A DNA stretch of 64,000 nucleotides, from the NCBI RefSeq assembly GCF_040436315.1, contig NZ_AP031572.1:3038001-3102000 (forward strand). The letters run 5' to 3'. The DNA comes from Synechocystis sp. LKSZ1 (lineage in GTDB: Bacteria > Cyanobacteriota > Cyanobacteriia > Cyanobacteriales > Microcystaceae). Both the position numbers and the translations under genes were made by a program. Under the pieces are notes generated by a model that saw only the letters and a list, made by a program, of their open reading frames with translations, searched no databases and was not told where the DNA came from. Positions 32,546 through 41,488 of this stretch are shown here, one piece after another (within the stretch, counting starts at the first letter, position 1; the number at the start of each line of letters is the position of its first letter).

Positions 32546-35500
32546 CTAAACTGGCAAACAACCGGCAGGGGTAAACATCATCGACTGGTTACGGCCCGAT
32601 GCCTTGGCACAGTAGAGGGACTGATCCGCTTGTTCGATCAGTTTTGCCGGTGAAGAATCACTGCTAGGAATAAGACTGGTGATACCAATACTGATGCTGA
32701 TGGTGGCTTGAATCTCGGAATTGCCATGGGGTAACGATAATTCCGCTACGGCTTGATGCACCTTCTTGGCCACAGCGATGGCCCCAGACAGATCAGTTTG
32801 AGGCAGGATAATGACAAACTCTTCGCCACCGTAGCGAGCAAAGAGATCCGAGGGCCGCTGAATAACCTGTTGCACCGCTTGGGCTAGTTGATAAAGACAT
32901 TGGTCTCCCTGGGGATGGCCGTAGTGGTCATTGTATTGTTTGAAAAAGTCCACATCGAAGAGGAGTAAGGAAAGCGGTTGTTGTTCTCGAAATAACCGTC
33001 GCCATTCCCGCTCTAGCCAGATGTCGAAACAACGACGATTGGCAATCTGGGTCAGACTATCTAGATTCACCAATTTTTCTAGTTCTTCGTTGGCCCGCTG
33101 CAATTTGAGTTGCGTATTTTTGAGCTTCAGTTCACTGAGCTTGCGTTCGGTAATGTCTTTGATGTAACCGTGCCAAATAATGCTGCCATCCGGCTCCCGG
33201 CGTGGCGTGGCATAACCGACGACCCAAATCACTTGCTCCTTAAAACGAACGCGATACTCGCACTGCCAAGGACTTAGGTGTTCCATCGACTCTAAAATTG
33301 AATCGAGTACCCGGTTGAGGTCGTCTGGATGGAGAACGTTAATCACAGAACTTGCATCCTCTTTGGCCTCTTCGGGGCTAACGCCGTAGATATCCCGGAT
33401 CCCCTCGCTGGCGTAGGGAAAATGGGACGTGCCATCGGGCCGGACACGATACTGATAAATAACACCAGGAATATGGCGGGCAATCTGCCGTAGACGATTT
33501 TCCAGATCTAACTGTTCAGTAATGTCCTCCGAGATTCCCAGTATATATTGACTATTACCCTGGCTATCTAAGAGGGGAATTTTGCGCGTATGTAAAATCC
33601 GCAGGCCTTGGTGTTTTGTCTGAACCATTTCCTCCGGGATGTCGAGGACTTCTCCCCGCGTTAAGACTTCACGATCTTTAGCGATAAAAAATTTGGCTTC
33701 CTCGGGAGGAAAAAAGTCCGCATCACTCTTGCCTAAAAGATCTTCACGCCGATAACCCAGTAAATGTTCACCCGCTTTATTGAGATAGACAAACTGTAAG
33801 CTATCTGCCGCTTTCACGAAGACCATATTGGGTAAATTATCCACAATAGAATCGAGAAATTGCTGAATTTGCCGGGCTTCCGCTTCGGCCTGTTTGCGCT
33901 GGGTAATATCCTGAGAAGAACCGAGGATCAGCCAAGGCTGGCCCTCTTCAGTCCGCGCAAAAACCGTATCTCGAGAAAGGAGCCAATGGATCTGGCCCTG
34001 TTTATTCTGGATGCGATATTCAATTTCAATAAACTCACCATCCGCTAGGGCCAAGCACTGTTGAACGCCTTCATAGATCCGGGGTAGGTCGTCGGGGTGA
34101 CAGATGGTTGCAAAAAGCTCGGCCCCCAGGGCCTGAATTTCTTCAGCGGAATAGCCTAGGGTTTCAATCACTGCCTGGTTCGCATAAATATTTTTTTTGG
34201 CGATGAGGTCATAGATATAAAGTAGGCTGGGGGTTGCTTCGGCCATTTTTTGAAAACGCCGTTCCGATTCCTGACGTTGGGCCGCCATCAACTGCTGAAG
34301 CTGGTCGGCCATTTGCTGGAAATGCTCCGTTAGGCGGTCGAGTTCGCTAATGCCTGTGGCTGGGGTTAACAGGATGGGCCATTGGCCTTGGGCCAATTGA
34401 TGGCTGGCCTGACTGAGGTGACGAATTGGCCGAGCAATCCAGTGGGCAGTGGCTAATCCAAGGGGGATTACTGCCAACAAAATGCCACTGGCTAGGGATA
34501 GGGTCTTGCGCCAATTGTTGTGAATATCTTGGAGGAGGTGCTCTTCAGGAACCGAGCTAACCACCAACCAGTCCAGGCCGTAGCGGTCTTGGTAGGGTTT
34601 GACCCAGACGTAGTAGGGGGGCAAGCCAGGCAGATCTAATCGCTGCAAGGTGTTTTGGGAAGAGGTTTTTGACTGTTTAAATCCTTCCGTTTGCTGACTT
34701 AAAACCGTACTAAGCTGACGAATTAAGGGATCTCGACTTTGTTGGGCCAATAGGCGTTGGGCCCGGCCCCCTTTAATCGGTGCGGGGGATTCCTGGCTAG
34801 AACTGGCGACCAATAACCCCGAGCGTTCCACAATAAAAATGCTGGCCCTGTGGGGTTGGGCCAACTGCCGCAGAAATCGACTGATTTGCGATAGTTCCAA
34901 ATCAATACCCAAAACGCCCTGCAACTGACCCTGGACATCATACACGGGCGCACTGGCAGAAATACTGATGTGGTCAGGGAGGTCTCCCCAGGTGTAGATC
35001 TCACTCCAGACCGGCTTACCAGCCTTGACGGCATCCAGGTACCAGGGCCGATTCAGGGTTTGCGTAGGGTATTCGGTTCCCAATAGCTGTTGGCGTTGGC
35101 CCTGGGCGTTAACGGCATAGAAGCGGAGACGTTCCGGTTGGCTCGGCAAAATTTCGGCAATTTCCCAGGGTTTCTGGGTGCCACGACCGGCACCGATAAA
35201 CTCCCCCTGAACACCACCAAAATTCACATAATCGAATTGAAAGGTTTGGGCTTGGTGGAGGAAATAACGACCAAGCTGTTCCCGATTCTCCAGATTTAAC
35301 ACCCCGGACTGAACCGCCTTGACATTGAGTTGATTAACGGTTTGGGCATTCCCTAGGTAATGGTTTAATTCTTGAGCAATATCGCGCTCGACTTCGGTTA
35401 TCCATTCGTCGGCCAAATGCTGGATCGCCGTCTGCTCATCCCGGTAGGCCAAATAACCCACAAGCCCGGCTGTTCCCAATACCTGCGCTACAAACAAAGT

Positions 35501-35566
35501 CCCCAGTACCCAACGCAGGGGAAACTTAAGAGGCGGTAGAGTGCTTAACCGAATTGACCAGGGCAT
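32546..35566 (-). CDS. Membrane diguanylate cyclase: dCache-HAMP-PAS-PAS-PAS-GGDEF
   Basis: The 1006-residue protein has a first membrane segment at about 19-40, an extracytoplasmic dCache-like sensor to about 350, a second membrane segment (ILLAVIPLGLATAHWIA) and a HAMP linker. Three PAS/PAC units follow: from RRFQKMAEATPSLLYIYD, from FLDSIVDNLPNMVFVKA, and from IARHIPGVIYQYRV. The C-terminal cyclase has DVDFFKQYNDHYGHPQGD and the active-site GGEEF, preceded five residues earlier by RPSD, the product-inhibition I-site. I therefore expect active c-di-GMP synthesis under feedback control, responding to an external ligand. It is convergent with the decarboxylase gene. Confidence 0.93.
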   Translation of the reverse strand: MPWSIRLSTLPPLKFPLRWVLGTLFVAQVLGTAGLVGYLAYRDEQTAIQHLADEWITEVERDIAQELNHYLGNAQTVNQLNVKAVQSGVLNLENREQLGRYFLHQAQTFQFDYVNFGGVQGEFIGAGRGTQKPWEIAEILPSQPERLRFYAVNAQGQRQQLLGTEYPTQTLNRPWYLDAVKAGKPVWSEIYTWGDLPDHISISASAPVYDVQGQLQGVLGIDLELSQISRFLRQLAQPHRASIFIVERSGLLVASSSQESPAPIKGGRAQRLLAQQSRDPLIRQLSTVLSQQTEGFKQSKTSSQNTLQRLDLPGLPPYYVWVKPYQDRYGLDWLVVSSVPEEHLLQDIHNNWRKTLSLASGILLAVIPLGLATAHWIARPIRHLSQASHQLAQGQWPILLTPATGISELDRLTEHFQQMADQLQQLMAAQRQESERRFQKMAEATPSLLYIYDLIAKKNIYANQAVIETLGYSAEEIQALGAELFATICHPDDLPRIYEGVQQCLALADGEFIEIEYRIQNKQGQIHWLLSRDTVFARTEEGQPWLILGSSQDITQRKQAEAEARQIQQFLDSIVDNLPNMVFVKAADSLQFVYLNKAGEHLLGYRREDLLGKSDADFFPPEEAKFFIAKDREVLTRGEVLDIPEEMVQTKHQGLRILHTRKIPLLDSQGNSQYILGISEDITEQLDLENRLRQIARHIPGVIYQYRVRPDGTSHFPYASEGIRDIYGVSPEEAKEDASSVINVLHPDDLNRVLDSILESMEHLSPWQCEYRVRFKEQVIWVVGYATPRREPDGSIIWHGYIKDITERKLSELKLKNTQLKLQRANEELEKLVNLDSLTQIANRRCFDIWLEREWRRLFREQQPLSLLLFDVDFFKQYNDHYGHPQGDQCLYQLAQAVQQVIQRPSDLFARYGGEEFVIILPQTDLSGAIAVAKKVHQAVAELSLPHGNSEIQATISISIGITSLIPSSDSSPAKLIEQADQSLYCAKASGRNQSMMFTPAGCLPV

Positions 35567-35598
35567 GAATTAGGGATTACAGCGATATAATCATTTAA

Positions 35599-36030
35599 TC
35601 ATTTGACTGCTTGTTCGATGGTTAGGGGTTGGCCAACGGCTCCAGCGTAAAAAACAATCAGCTTGACGGGGACAGTCCCCAAATTGCGACCATTGTGGGC
35701 AACGTTGACCACTTCCGCTAGTGCATCGCCTGCTTTAAGGATTTTGACTTGTCCATCCCGGAGGGTCACAGTGAGTTCTCCTGCCAACATTAGGCCAAAG
35801 GAGGGCACGGGATGGAGGTGCCAACCGGTTTCGGCACCGGGAGCGATCTCGACAATCAGACCCGTAATTTCTGCTTGCCCAGGGGGATAGACAATCGGTT
35901 GGCCATCCCAGCTGGTTTCCGTTTTGAGTACCGGCGTCACTTTAACGCTGGAGGTCGGCTCTATGGCCAAGACCGCCGACTGACAGAGAACAACCGTAAT
36001 AAAAGAGAGCAGAGCGTTCCAGTAGTTCAT
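35599..36030 (-). CDS. Secreted cupin-domain protein
   Basis: The 143-residue protein (Met at 36030 preferred) starts with a signal peptide ending near SAVLAIE, so it is exported. The cupin barrel follows: GAETGWHLHPVPSFGLML supplies the two metal-site histidines of motif 1, and GDALAEVVNVAHNGRN gives motif 2. Small cupins of this sort bind metals or small ligands; the function is unknown. It lies 32 bp before the end of the diguanylate cyclase gene's start on the same strand and is divergent from the ammonium transporter gene. Confidence 0.82.
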   Translation of the reverse strand: MNYWNALLSFITVVLCQSAVLAIEPTSSVKVTPVLKTETSWDGQPIVYPPGQAEITGLIVEIAPGAETGWHLHPVPSFGLMLAGELTVTLRDGQVKILKAGDALAEVVNVAHNGRNLGTVPVKLIVFYAGAVGQPLTIEQAVK

Positions 36031-36224
36031 TGCCAATCATCCAGGCGCGTAACACACTGTGAGTTTTTTCCATCCTACCAAGGCCAGAGAAGAGGATTGA
36101 AAAGATTAAGGCTTATTACAAGCCCCTTTCCCTCGGCACTTTCGTAGTCTAGAAAACAAAAAGAAGTGGGGGAAATTGTTGCAATAGTAGTTTCAACAAT
36201 TTGTATTGGAGAGCCCTTAAGTCC

Positions 36225-37634
36225 ATGGTCAAAGTTTGCCAATCCTGGGCCGTTACCTTATCAGCAATCGTCATCCTCTGGTTCTGGGCCATTGCCCCCG
36301 CAGGAGCAGAAACCCCGCTGGCCGAACAAGTTGCCCAGGCCCAGGCCGCGGCGGATACCGGCTTTTTGAGTTCCTGCTCTGCCTTGGTGTTGCTCATGAC
36401 CGTTGGTCTGGCCTTTTTCTACGGAGGATTCGTCGCCAAGCGAAATGTCCTCAATACCCTCATGATGAGTTTCATTGCCCTAGGGATTGTCTCTATTGCC
36501 TGGATTCTTTGGGGCTATAGCCTGGCCTTTGCCCCCGGTTTACCCATCATCGGAGGCATTCAATGGTTTTTTCTGAATGGTGTCGGGCTAGAAACCACCG
36601 GTTATCTTCAAGGGAGTGCTCCCGAAGAGATGCTGTCCTATGCCCCCACGGTTCCCCACCAGGGGTATATGATTTACATGGCCATGTTTGCCATCATCAC
36701 CCCCGCCCTGATTTCCGGGGCCATCGTAGAACGAGCTAGCTTTAAGTCCTATTGTGTATTTCTTATTCTGTGGCTGACCTTGATCTATTGTCCCCTGGCC
36801 CACATGATTTGGGGTAAGGGGGGTCTGCTGGGCCTGGCGGGAATTCTCAAGGCCATGGATTTTGCCGGGGGAACGGTTGTCCATACAGCCTCGGGCGTCT
36901 CGGCCCTGGTAGCAGCCTTGGTGATTGGCCCTCGGAAAACCTACCCCAATCATATTGCACCACCCCACAATGTTCCTTTCATTCTCTTGGGCGCCGGATT
37001 ACTTTGGTACGGTTGGTTTGGCTTTAATGCGGGCAGTGCCTTGGCCGCTGGCCCTCTCTCAGTGACTGCCTTTATTACGACGAATACCAGTGCCGCTGCG
37101 GCGATGCTGACCTGGTTAGTACTAGAGCAACTCCTGCGAGGTAAACCTACGAGCGTCGGGGCTGCCACGGGGATTGTAGTAGGTTTAGTCGGGATTACCC
37201 CCGGGGCGGGCTTTGTGAGTCCGATGTCGGCCATCGCCATTGGCGTGATTACGGCCATTGCTTGCTTTTTTGCGATTACTTTTAAAATTCAATTGGGGAT
37301 TGATGATAGCTTAGACACCTTTCCCGTCCATGGGGTAGGAGGTATCGTCGGTACTGTTTTGACGGGGGTTTTTGCCAGCCTAGCGATCAACAGTAGCGGT
37401 GCGGAAGGGTTAATTGCCGGTAATCCCTTCCAATTGTTGATTCAAATTGTGGCGGTGGCCGTCACCGTTCTCTGGTCGGCCCTGGGAACATTTATTATCC
37501 TTAAAGTCATCCAGGCCACTCTCGGTTTACGACTCCAGGCCGGAGCCGAACTCCAGGGCCTAGATATCAACGAGCACGGGGAAGAAGCCTATGGCCACGA
37601 ATTTCTTTCCCGAGAATCGGTCTTGAAAAAATAG
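36225..37634 (+). CDS. amt: Ammonium transporter, Amt family
   Basis: The 469-residue protein has a signal-like N-terminus cleaved near APAGAETPL and eleven expected membrane segments. Family motifs include FYGGFVAKRNVLNTLMMSF, FAIITPALISGAIVERASF, DFAGGTVVHTASG and FPVHGVGGIVGT with the paired pore histidines, and WYGWFGFNAGSAL. It moves ammonium across the plasma membrane. I start it at ATG 36225; a TTG at 36201 would add eight residues. I looked for an NtcA box (GTA-N8-TAC) in the 190-bp upstream region and did not find one. Confidence 0.95.
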   Translation: MVKVCQSWAVTLSAIVILWFWAIAPAGAETPLAEQVAQAQAAADTGFLSSCSALVLLMTVGLAFFYGGFVAKRNVLNTLMMSFIALGIVSIAWILWGYSLAFAPGLPIIGGIQWFFLNGVGLETTGYLQGSAPEEMLSYAPTVPHQGYMIYMAMFAIITPALISGAIVERASFKSYCVFLILWLTLIYCPLAHMIWGKGGLLGLAGILKAMDFAGGTVVHTASGVSALVAALVIGPRKTYPNHIAPPHNVPFILLGAGLLWYGWFGFNAGSALAAGPLSVTAFITTNTSAAAAMLTWLVLEQLLRGKPTSVGAATGIVVGLVGITPGAGFVSPMSAIAIGVITAIACFFAITFKIQLGIDDSLDTFPVHGVGGIVGTVLTGVFASLAINSSGAEGLIAGNPFQLLIQIVAVAVTVLWSALGTFIILKVIQATLGLRLQAGAELQGLDINEHGEEAYGHEFLSRESVLKK

Positions 37635-37703
37635 CGATAGTCAGAATCGTAGAAACTTTTAGAAAGACGAGGCCCCTAGTCGCTCTCTCACCGGAAGCAA
37701 GTC

Positions 37704-37822
37704 ATTATACCAAATCTCTGAAATTTAACTACACAAATGACCCCACTGTCCCCTTAGCAAGGGGAGGTGCCGGAGGCGGAGGGGTAAAAATCTGTAGCTT
37801 CAACTTGAAGAATTGGTATTAA
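37704..37822. repeat. MITE-like element with imperfect terminal inverted repeats
   Basis: The ends read ATTATACCAAATCTCTGAA and, on the other strand, TTAATACCAATTCTTCAAG, which match as imperfect terminal inverted repeats of about 17 bases. The 119-bp interior has CCCCTTAGCAAGGGG, a small palindrome, then a GC-rich GGTGCCGGAGGCGGAGGGG. The TAATACCAATT end is characteristic of miniature elements scattered in many cyanobacterial genomes. It has no coding capacity and would have been moved by a transposase encoded elsewhere. It lies between amt and the cmpR-like gene, which are convergent. Confidence 0.7.
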
Positions 37823-37900
37823 GGGGCCTTTAAACTGAGCATACACTTGCCAAGGGAAATTACTCCGTTTAAAGCTAAATTGTCGATGGGAAGCCTTCCC

Positions 37901-38857
37901 TTAACCTAGTAGGGGTGAGGCCACTGGCACATTTTCAGTAGACCAGGGCCGAACGGAGGAGAGGGGAATTTTTTGCGTCTCAACAAGTAGATAATCCAGA
38001 AATGTCTGGGCAATCACCGACAGTTGCTTACCGGCTAAGTGGGCCACGTACCAACGCCGTTTGATGGGGAAATGTTCCACGTCTAAAATTGTCAGGTCGC
38101 TATGGGCTCCCTCGGAAACTAAGGTATGTTCTGAGAGAACAGAGATGCCCATACCACCAGCAATGGCCTGTTTAATGGCCTCATTGCTGCCCAGTTCTAG
38201 GCGGACATGAACTTTCACCTCGTGTTCCGCAAATAGGGCCTGGACGGCTTGGCGAGTGCCAGACCCCTGCTCTCGCATGATAAAAGCTTCATTGTTGAGG
38301 CGACTGATGGGAATCTGGGCTAGGCCCGCGAGGGGATGTTCCCGTCGGGCTACCACCACCAAGGGGTTATCGAGGAAGGGCTGATAACTTAGCTCTAGCT
38401 CACTGGGAGGCTGGCTAACAATGTACAGGTCGTCCTCATTGTCCTGCATCCGCCGCTGAATTTGTTGATGGTTCGTTACTTTTAAAGAGACATCAATGCC
38501 GGGATACTGCTGACAAAAGGCCCCCAAAATCCGTGGCACAAAGTACTTAGCTGTGGTGATAACCGCTAGGCGCAGGCAACCTTGCTTCGTTCCTTTGAGG
38601 TCGGCAACTTTCATTTCAAAGTTGTCGAGACGCTGAAAGATTTCCTGACAGGTCGCCAGCAATTCCTTCCCCGCTTCCGTTAGATAGAGACGTTTGCCAA
38701 TTTGTTCAAAGAGGGGCAGGCCGATGGCCTTAGAAAGTTGTTTAATTTGACTAGAGACGGTCGGCTGAGTAATGAAGAGTTCTTCAGCGGCGCGGGTGAA
38801 GCTACCATGGCGAGCGGTGGCCTCAAAAACCTTGAGTTGGTGTAGTGTTGCTTGCAT
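37901..38857 (-). CDS. cmpR: LysR-type regulator of the CmpR/RbcR group
   Basis: The 318-residue protein begins MQATLHQLKVFEATARHG with a winged-helix domain (TRAAEELFITQPTVSSQIKQ) and continues with the LysR effector-binding fold (LRLAVITTAKYFVPRIL, GSNEAIKQAIAGGMGISVL). The sequence is very close to what I remember of CmpR, the activator of the cmpABCD bicarbonate transporter and of high-light genes, which senses 2-phosphoglycolate or ribulose bisphosphate. RbcR and NdhR are paralogues, so the exact name is less certain than the family. A TATAAC box lies just upstream of the start on the minus strand. Confidence 0.85.
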   Translation of the reverse strand: MQATLHQLKVFEATARHGSFTRAAEELFITQPTVSSQIKQLSKAIGLPLFEQIGKRLYLTEAGKELLATCQEIFQRLDNFEMKVADLKGTKQGCLRLAVITTAKYFVPRILGAFCQQYPGIDVSLKVTNHQQIQRRMQDNEDDLYIVSQPPSELELSYQPFLDNPLVVVARREHPLAGLAQIPISRLNNEAFIMREQGSGTRQAVQALFAEHEVKVHVRLELGSNEAIKQAIAGGMGISVLSEHTLVSEGAHSDLTILDVEHFPIKRRWYVAHLAGKQLSVIAQTFLDYLLVETQKIPLSSVRPWSTENVPVASPLLG

Positions 38858-39029
38858 TGTCGTTTGTTATACCATTTTCTTGAGTCCACAAAGGCTTGCA
38901 AAACCCTGATTGTTGTCCGCAGAACCTTAAACGTTTGGCTCCCCTAAAATCATAGATCAAGGTCAATGTTTTGGCAAACGATAAATTACAAGAGTCTATA
39001 GAAGCTGGTTCGGGAGGCTCGCTACCATC

Positions 39030-39404
39030 CTAGGGACTAGGAGGCGTTAGAAAAACTTGACGTTGGTTGGGATCGAGTCGAGGAGCAACTTCTTGCATAA
39101 TGCGGCGACTTTGACGCGGATCAAAACTACGCTGAAATTCCTGACGTTGTTCTTGCACACGGGTTTCGGTTTCTTGCACCTGGAGTTGGATTTCCTGGAG
39201 TTTGGCCTGCTGGAGTTGCTGAAAGGGAATTAAACGCAGGAGGGTTACCAGGGCCCCAAGCCCTAACATCGTGTTTAAGCTCAGCTTGAAAATAATCTCC
39301 CAGACAATCCATTGATGCTCCGGTTGGAGTTGTTGGCGGAGGGGAGGACGTTGACGACGACGGGAGCGGGGGGCTGTTTTGGTATCCAAGAATTGAGCAG
39401 TCAT
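39030..39404 (-). CDS. Conserved hypothetical protein: one membrane span and a coiled coil
   Basis: The 124-residue protein has a very basic N-terminus (RSRRRQRPPLRQQ), one membrane segment (LSLNTMLGLGALVTLLRLIPF, about residues 40-60) and a long Gln-rich coiled coil (QQAKLQEIQLQVQETETR and onward). This topology is like that of small septal or membrane scaffold proteins, but I see nothing specific. It lies between the cmpR-like gene and psaM on the same strand; the 173-bp gap to the cmpR-like start shows no other gene. Confidence 0.65.
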   Translation of the reverse strand: MTAQFLDTKTAPRSRRRQRPPLRQQLQPEHQWIVWEIIFKLSLNTMLGLGALVTLLRLIPFQQLQQAKLQEIQLQVQETETRVQEQRQEFQRSFDPRQSRRIMQEVAPRLDPNQRQVFLTPPSP

Positions 39405-39505
39405 GGCGGGGAGTCAAACAGGAAAGGGGTAAAAAAGAGACTTCAATAGGGCGTTAGGGGACGCCCTACCCATTAAACTAGGCCAATCTTACCTTTAGGG
39501 GACTG

Positions 39506-39601
39506 TTATTTATAGAGTTCCGTTGACAGACGAAACGCTAAAAATGCCGGTAGTAGGGCAATAACGAGGGCCACTAAAACCTGAGTGTCAGATAAGGACA
39601 T
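39506..39601 (-). CDS. psaM: Photosystem I reaction centre subunit XII, PsaM
   Basis: The minus strand from ATG 39601 reads MSLSDTQVLVALVIALLPAF then LAFRLSTELYK and TAA at 39506-39508. The 31-residue length and nearly every position match PsaM, a one-helix subunit of cyanobacterial photosystem I at the trimer-forming side of the complex. The gene is too short to appear in a 60-codon scan. It is divergent from the pentapeptide-repeat gene and lies 102 bp before the coiled-coil protein gene on the same strand. Confidence 0.96.
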   Translation of the reverse strand: MSLSDTQVLVALVIALLPAFLAFRLSTELYK

Positions 39602-39708
39602 GGGGAATTAACTCCTTGAAATTATAGGGTTTTAATTAACATTACTTTGCAATATCCCTGACCTTTTGGGAAACTACTTGTAACAAGTCTTTAAAGTTGC
39701 CCCAAGCC

Positions 39709-40218
39709 ATGGCCGTTTTCTCCCGTTCTTCACTCCTCAAAGGTTTCCGCATCCTCTGCCTTGCTATTATTTGGGTGCTTTTGGCTGCGACGCCCGTCCT
39801 GGCCCAGGACAGTGCGGTGAATTATACCTATGCCGATCTGGCCCGTCAAGACTTTTCCCATCGTTCCCTGGTCAAAGGGGTATTTGCGGCCGCCGATCTG
39901 CGTTACGCCAACTTTGAACAGTCCGATCTGTCCTACACCATTCTAACGGAGGCCACTCTCCTCCACACCAATCTCCGGGGCGCTAACCTCACTGCTTCCC
40001 TGATGGATCGGGTGACCCTCGATTTTGCGGATCTGCGGGAGGCCATTTTAGTCGAGGCCATTGCCACCCGGACTCGGTTCTACGACGCAGACATTACCGG
40101 TGCAGATTTTACCGATGCGGTGCTAGACCCCTACCAAATCAAACTGATGTGCGAACGGGCCAGCGGGGTGAATCCGGTCACCGGGGTCGTCACCCGCGAT
40201 AGTCTGGGCTGTCCCTAG
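39709..40218 (+). CDS. Exported pentapeptide-repeat protein
   Basis: The 169-residue protein (ATG 39709; TTG 39697 is an alternative) has a signal peptide ending near ATPVLAQ, which predicts export to the thylakoid lumen or periplasm. From about residue 45 it has A(D/N)LxX-type repeats: [39 protein letters not shown], and [12 protein letters not shown], giving a short right-handed beta-helix. Two cysteines near the end (LMCERA and SLGCP) could form a disulfide. Lumenal pentapeptide proteins are common in cyanobacteria and chloroplasts; function is unknown. Confidence 0.85.
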   Translation: MAVFSRSSLLKGFRILCLAIIWVLLAATPVLAQDSAVNYTYADLARQDFSHRSLVKGVFAAADLRYANFEQSDLSYTILTEATLLHTNLRGANLTASLMDRVTLDFADLREAILVEAIATRTRFYDADITGADFTDAVLDPYQIKLMCERASGVNPVTGVVTRDSLGCP

Positions 40219-40222
40219 GGCC

Positions 40223-40720
40223 TTACATCCCGATCACATACTTGCGCCACTCTTGGTTATTATTGTTGCGGGTATGTTTGCCAATTTCAAAAATAAGACT
40301 GCTGTAGGGGCGACGGGGGGAATAATTGAGGGGCATATTGGCTTCTTTAGGGGTGCGATTCCCCTTTTTGATGTTACAGCGGACACAGGCCGTCACCAAG
40401 TTCTCCCAGGTATCACCGCCGCCCCGAGAGCGGGGGAGCACATGGTCAAGGGTGAGTTGTTCCCCTTTATAGTTGCAGTATTGGCAGGTATGGCGGTCTC
40501 GCTCCAGTAAATTGCGACGGGTGAGGGGAATTTCTTTATAGGGCACTTTGACGTACTGGCGCAGGCGGATAACGGTGGGAATGGGAAAATCGGTATAGAC
40601 ATAATGGCCATTGTGTTCTAGTTGCTCCGCCTTACCCTTGAGCAACAAAACAACCGCCCTTCGCCAACTGGTGATGTTGAGCGGTTCGTAGGACGCATTT
40701 AGCACTAGAACCTTGCCCAT
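40223..40720 (-). CDS. HNH endonuclease family protein
   Basis: The 165-residue protein starts at the Met of MGKVLVLNASYEPLNI (40720), which is the usual start of this conserved family; three upstream residues are atypical. The HNH core is TCQYCNYKGEQLTLDHVLP, then SRGGGDTWENLVTACVRCNI, with two CxxC zinc pairs. These short proteins are present in most cyanobacteria as stable chromosomal genes and not as homing elements; their role may be in nucleic acid repair. It is convergent with the pentapeptide gene, four bases from its stop. Confidence 0.9.
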   Translation of the reverse strand: MGKVLVLNASYEPLNITSWRRAVVLLLKGKAEQLEHNGHYVYTDFPIPTVIRLRQYVKVPYKEIPLTRRNLLERDRHTCQYCNYKGEQLTLDHVLPRSRGGGDTWENLVTACVRCNIKKGNRTPKEANMPLNYSPRRPYSSLIFEIGKHTRNNNNQEWRKYVIGM

Positions 40721-40808
40721 AGATGCCACGAGGAGGATAAAAAATTTACCCTCGATGGTAGCACAGGTTTTTGGCTTGGGCCGGAATGCCTCTCTCGGTT
40801 TAGGGTAC

Positions 40809-41414
40809 CTAACGCGGTTTGTCAGAATCGATAATAGTCAGGCTGGGAAAGCTGCGGTAGGGTACATTTCCCTTGCTTTGTTTTTGGATATCGTCCTTAA
40901 TTTGGTCGAGGTCAACGTAGCGGTCGGCCACGTTAATTAGACTATCACTGGTCATGGAGCGCAGACTGACCACTTCAATCCGGGCTCCACGATAGCTAAC
41001 AGCATCGGCCGCGTAGGCCAGATCTCCATCCCCGCTCACGATCACGGCAGTATCAAAGGAACCCACCAGGGACATTAAATCAACAGCAATTTCCACGTCC
41101 AAATTGGCCTTTTTGGAACCATCGGGTAATTGGACTAAGTCCTTGGCAATCACTCGGTAGCCGTTGCGACGCATCCAGAGCAAAAAGCCCTGTTGTTTCT
41201 CATTGGTGCGGTCAACGCCGGTATAAAAGAAGGCCCGCAGGAGACGAGAGCCCCCTGTGAGGCGATGAAGGAGTTTGGTGTAATCAATTTCGATCCCCAG
41301 TTGCAGGGCCGCATAAAATAGGTTGGAGCCATCGATAAAAATTGCCACCCGGCCACGGTTTTCCAAGAGTTGATCGGGGGTAAATAACGGGTCGTGGTCA
41401 AAATCCTCAAACAT
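40809..41414 (-). CDS. NYN-domain protein, LabA-like (DUF88)
   Basis: The 201-residue protein carries a NYN/PIN-like domain with the acidic positions AIFIDGSNLFYAALQLG, DVEIAVDLMS and VIVSGDGDLAYAADAVSYRG. It is close to LabA and its paralogues LalA/LalB; LabA in Synechococcus elongatus affects circadian output from KaiC to RpaA. I cannot separate LabA from its paralogues by eye, so I give no symbol. RNA hydrolysis is suggested by the NYN fold. It lies between the HNH gene and metG on the same strand. Confidence 0.87.
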   Translation of the reverse strand: MFEDFDHDPLFTPDQLLENRGRVAIFIDGSNLFYAALQLGIEIDYTKLLHRLTGGSRLLRAFFYTGVDRTNEKQQGFLLWMRRNGYRVIAKDLVQLPDGSKKANLDVEIAVDLMSLVGSFDTAVIVSGDGDLAYAADAVSYRGARIEVVSLRSMTSDSLINVADRYVDLDQIKDDIQKQSKGNVPYRSFPSLTIIDSDKPR

Positions 41415-41488
41415 AATAGTTGTCCTAAAGTGAGTTGTTAAAAGAAAGTGTTAAAAACTTTTGCAGCGGCTCTGAGGGGACATTGCAC

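Noticed and set aside
36036-36224. Possible NtcA site before the ammonium transporter gene
   Set aside because: No GTA-N8-TAC sequence was found in the gap.
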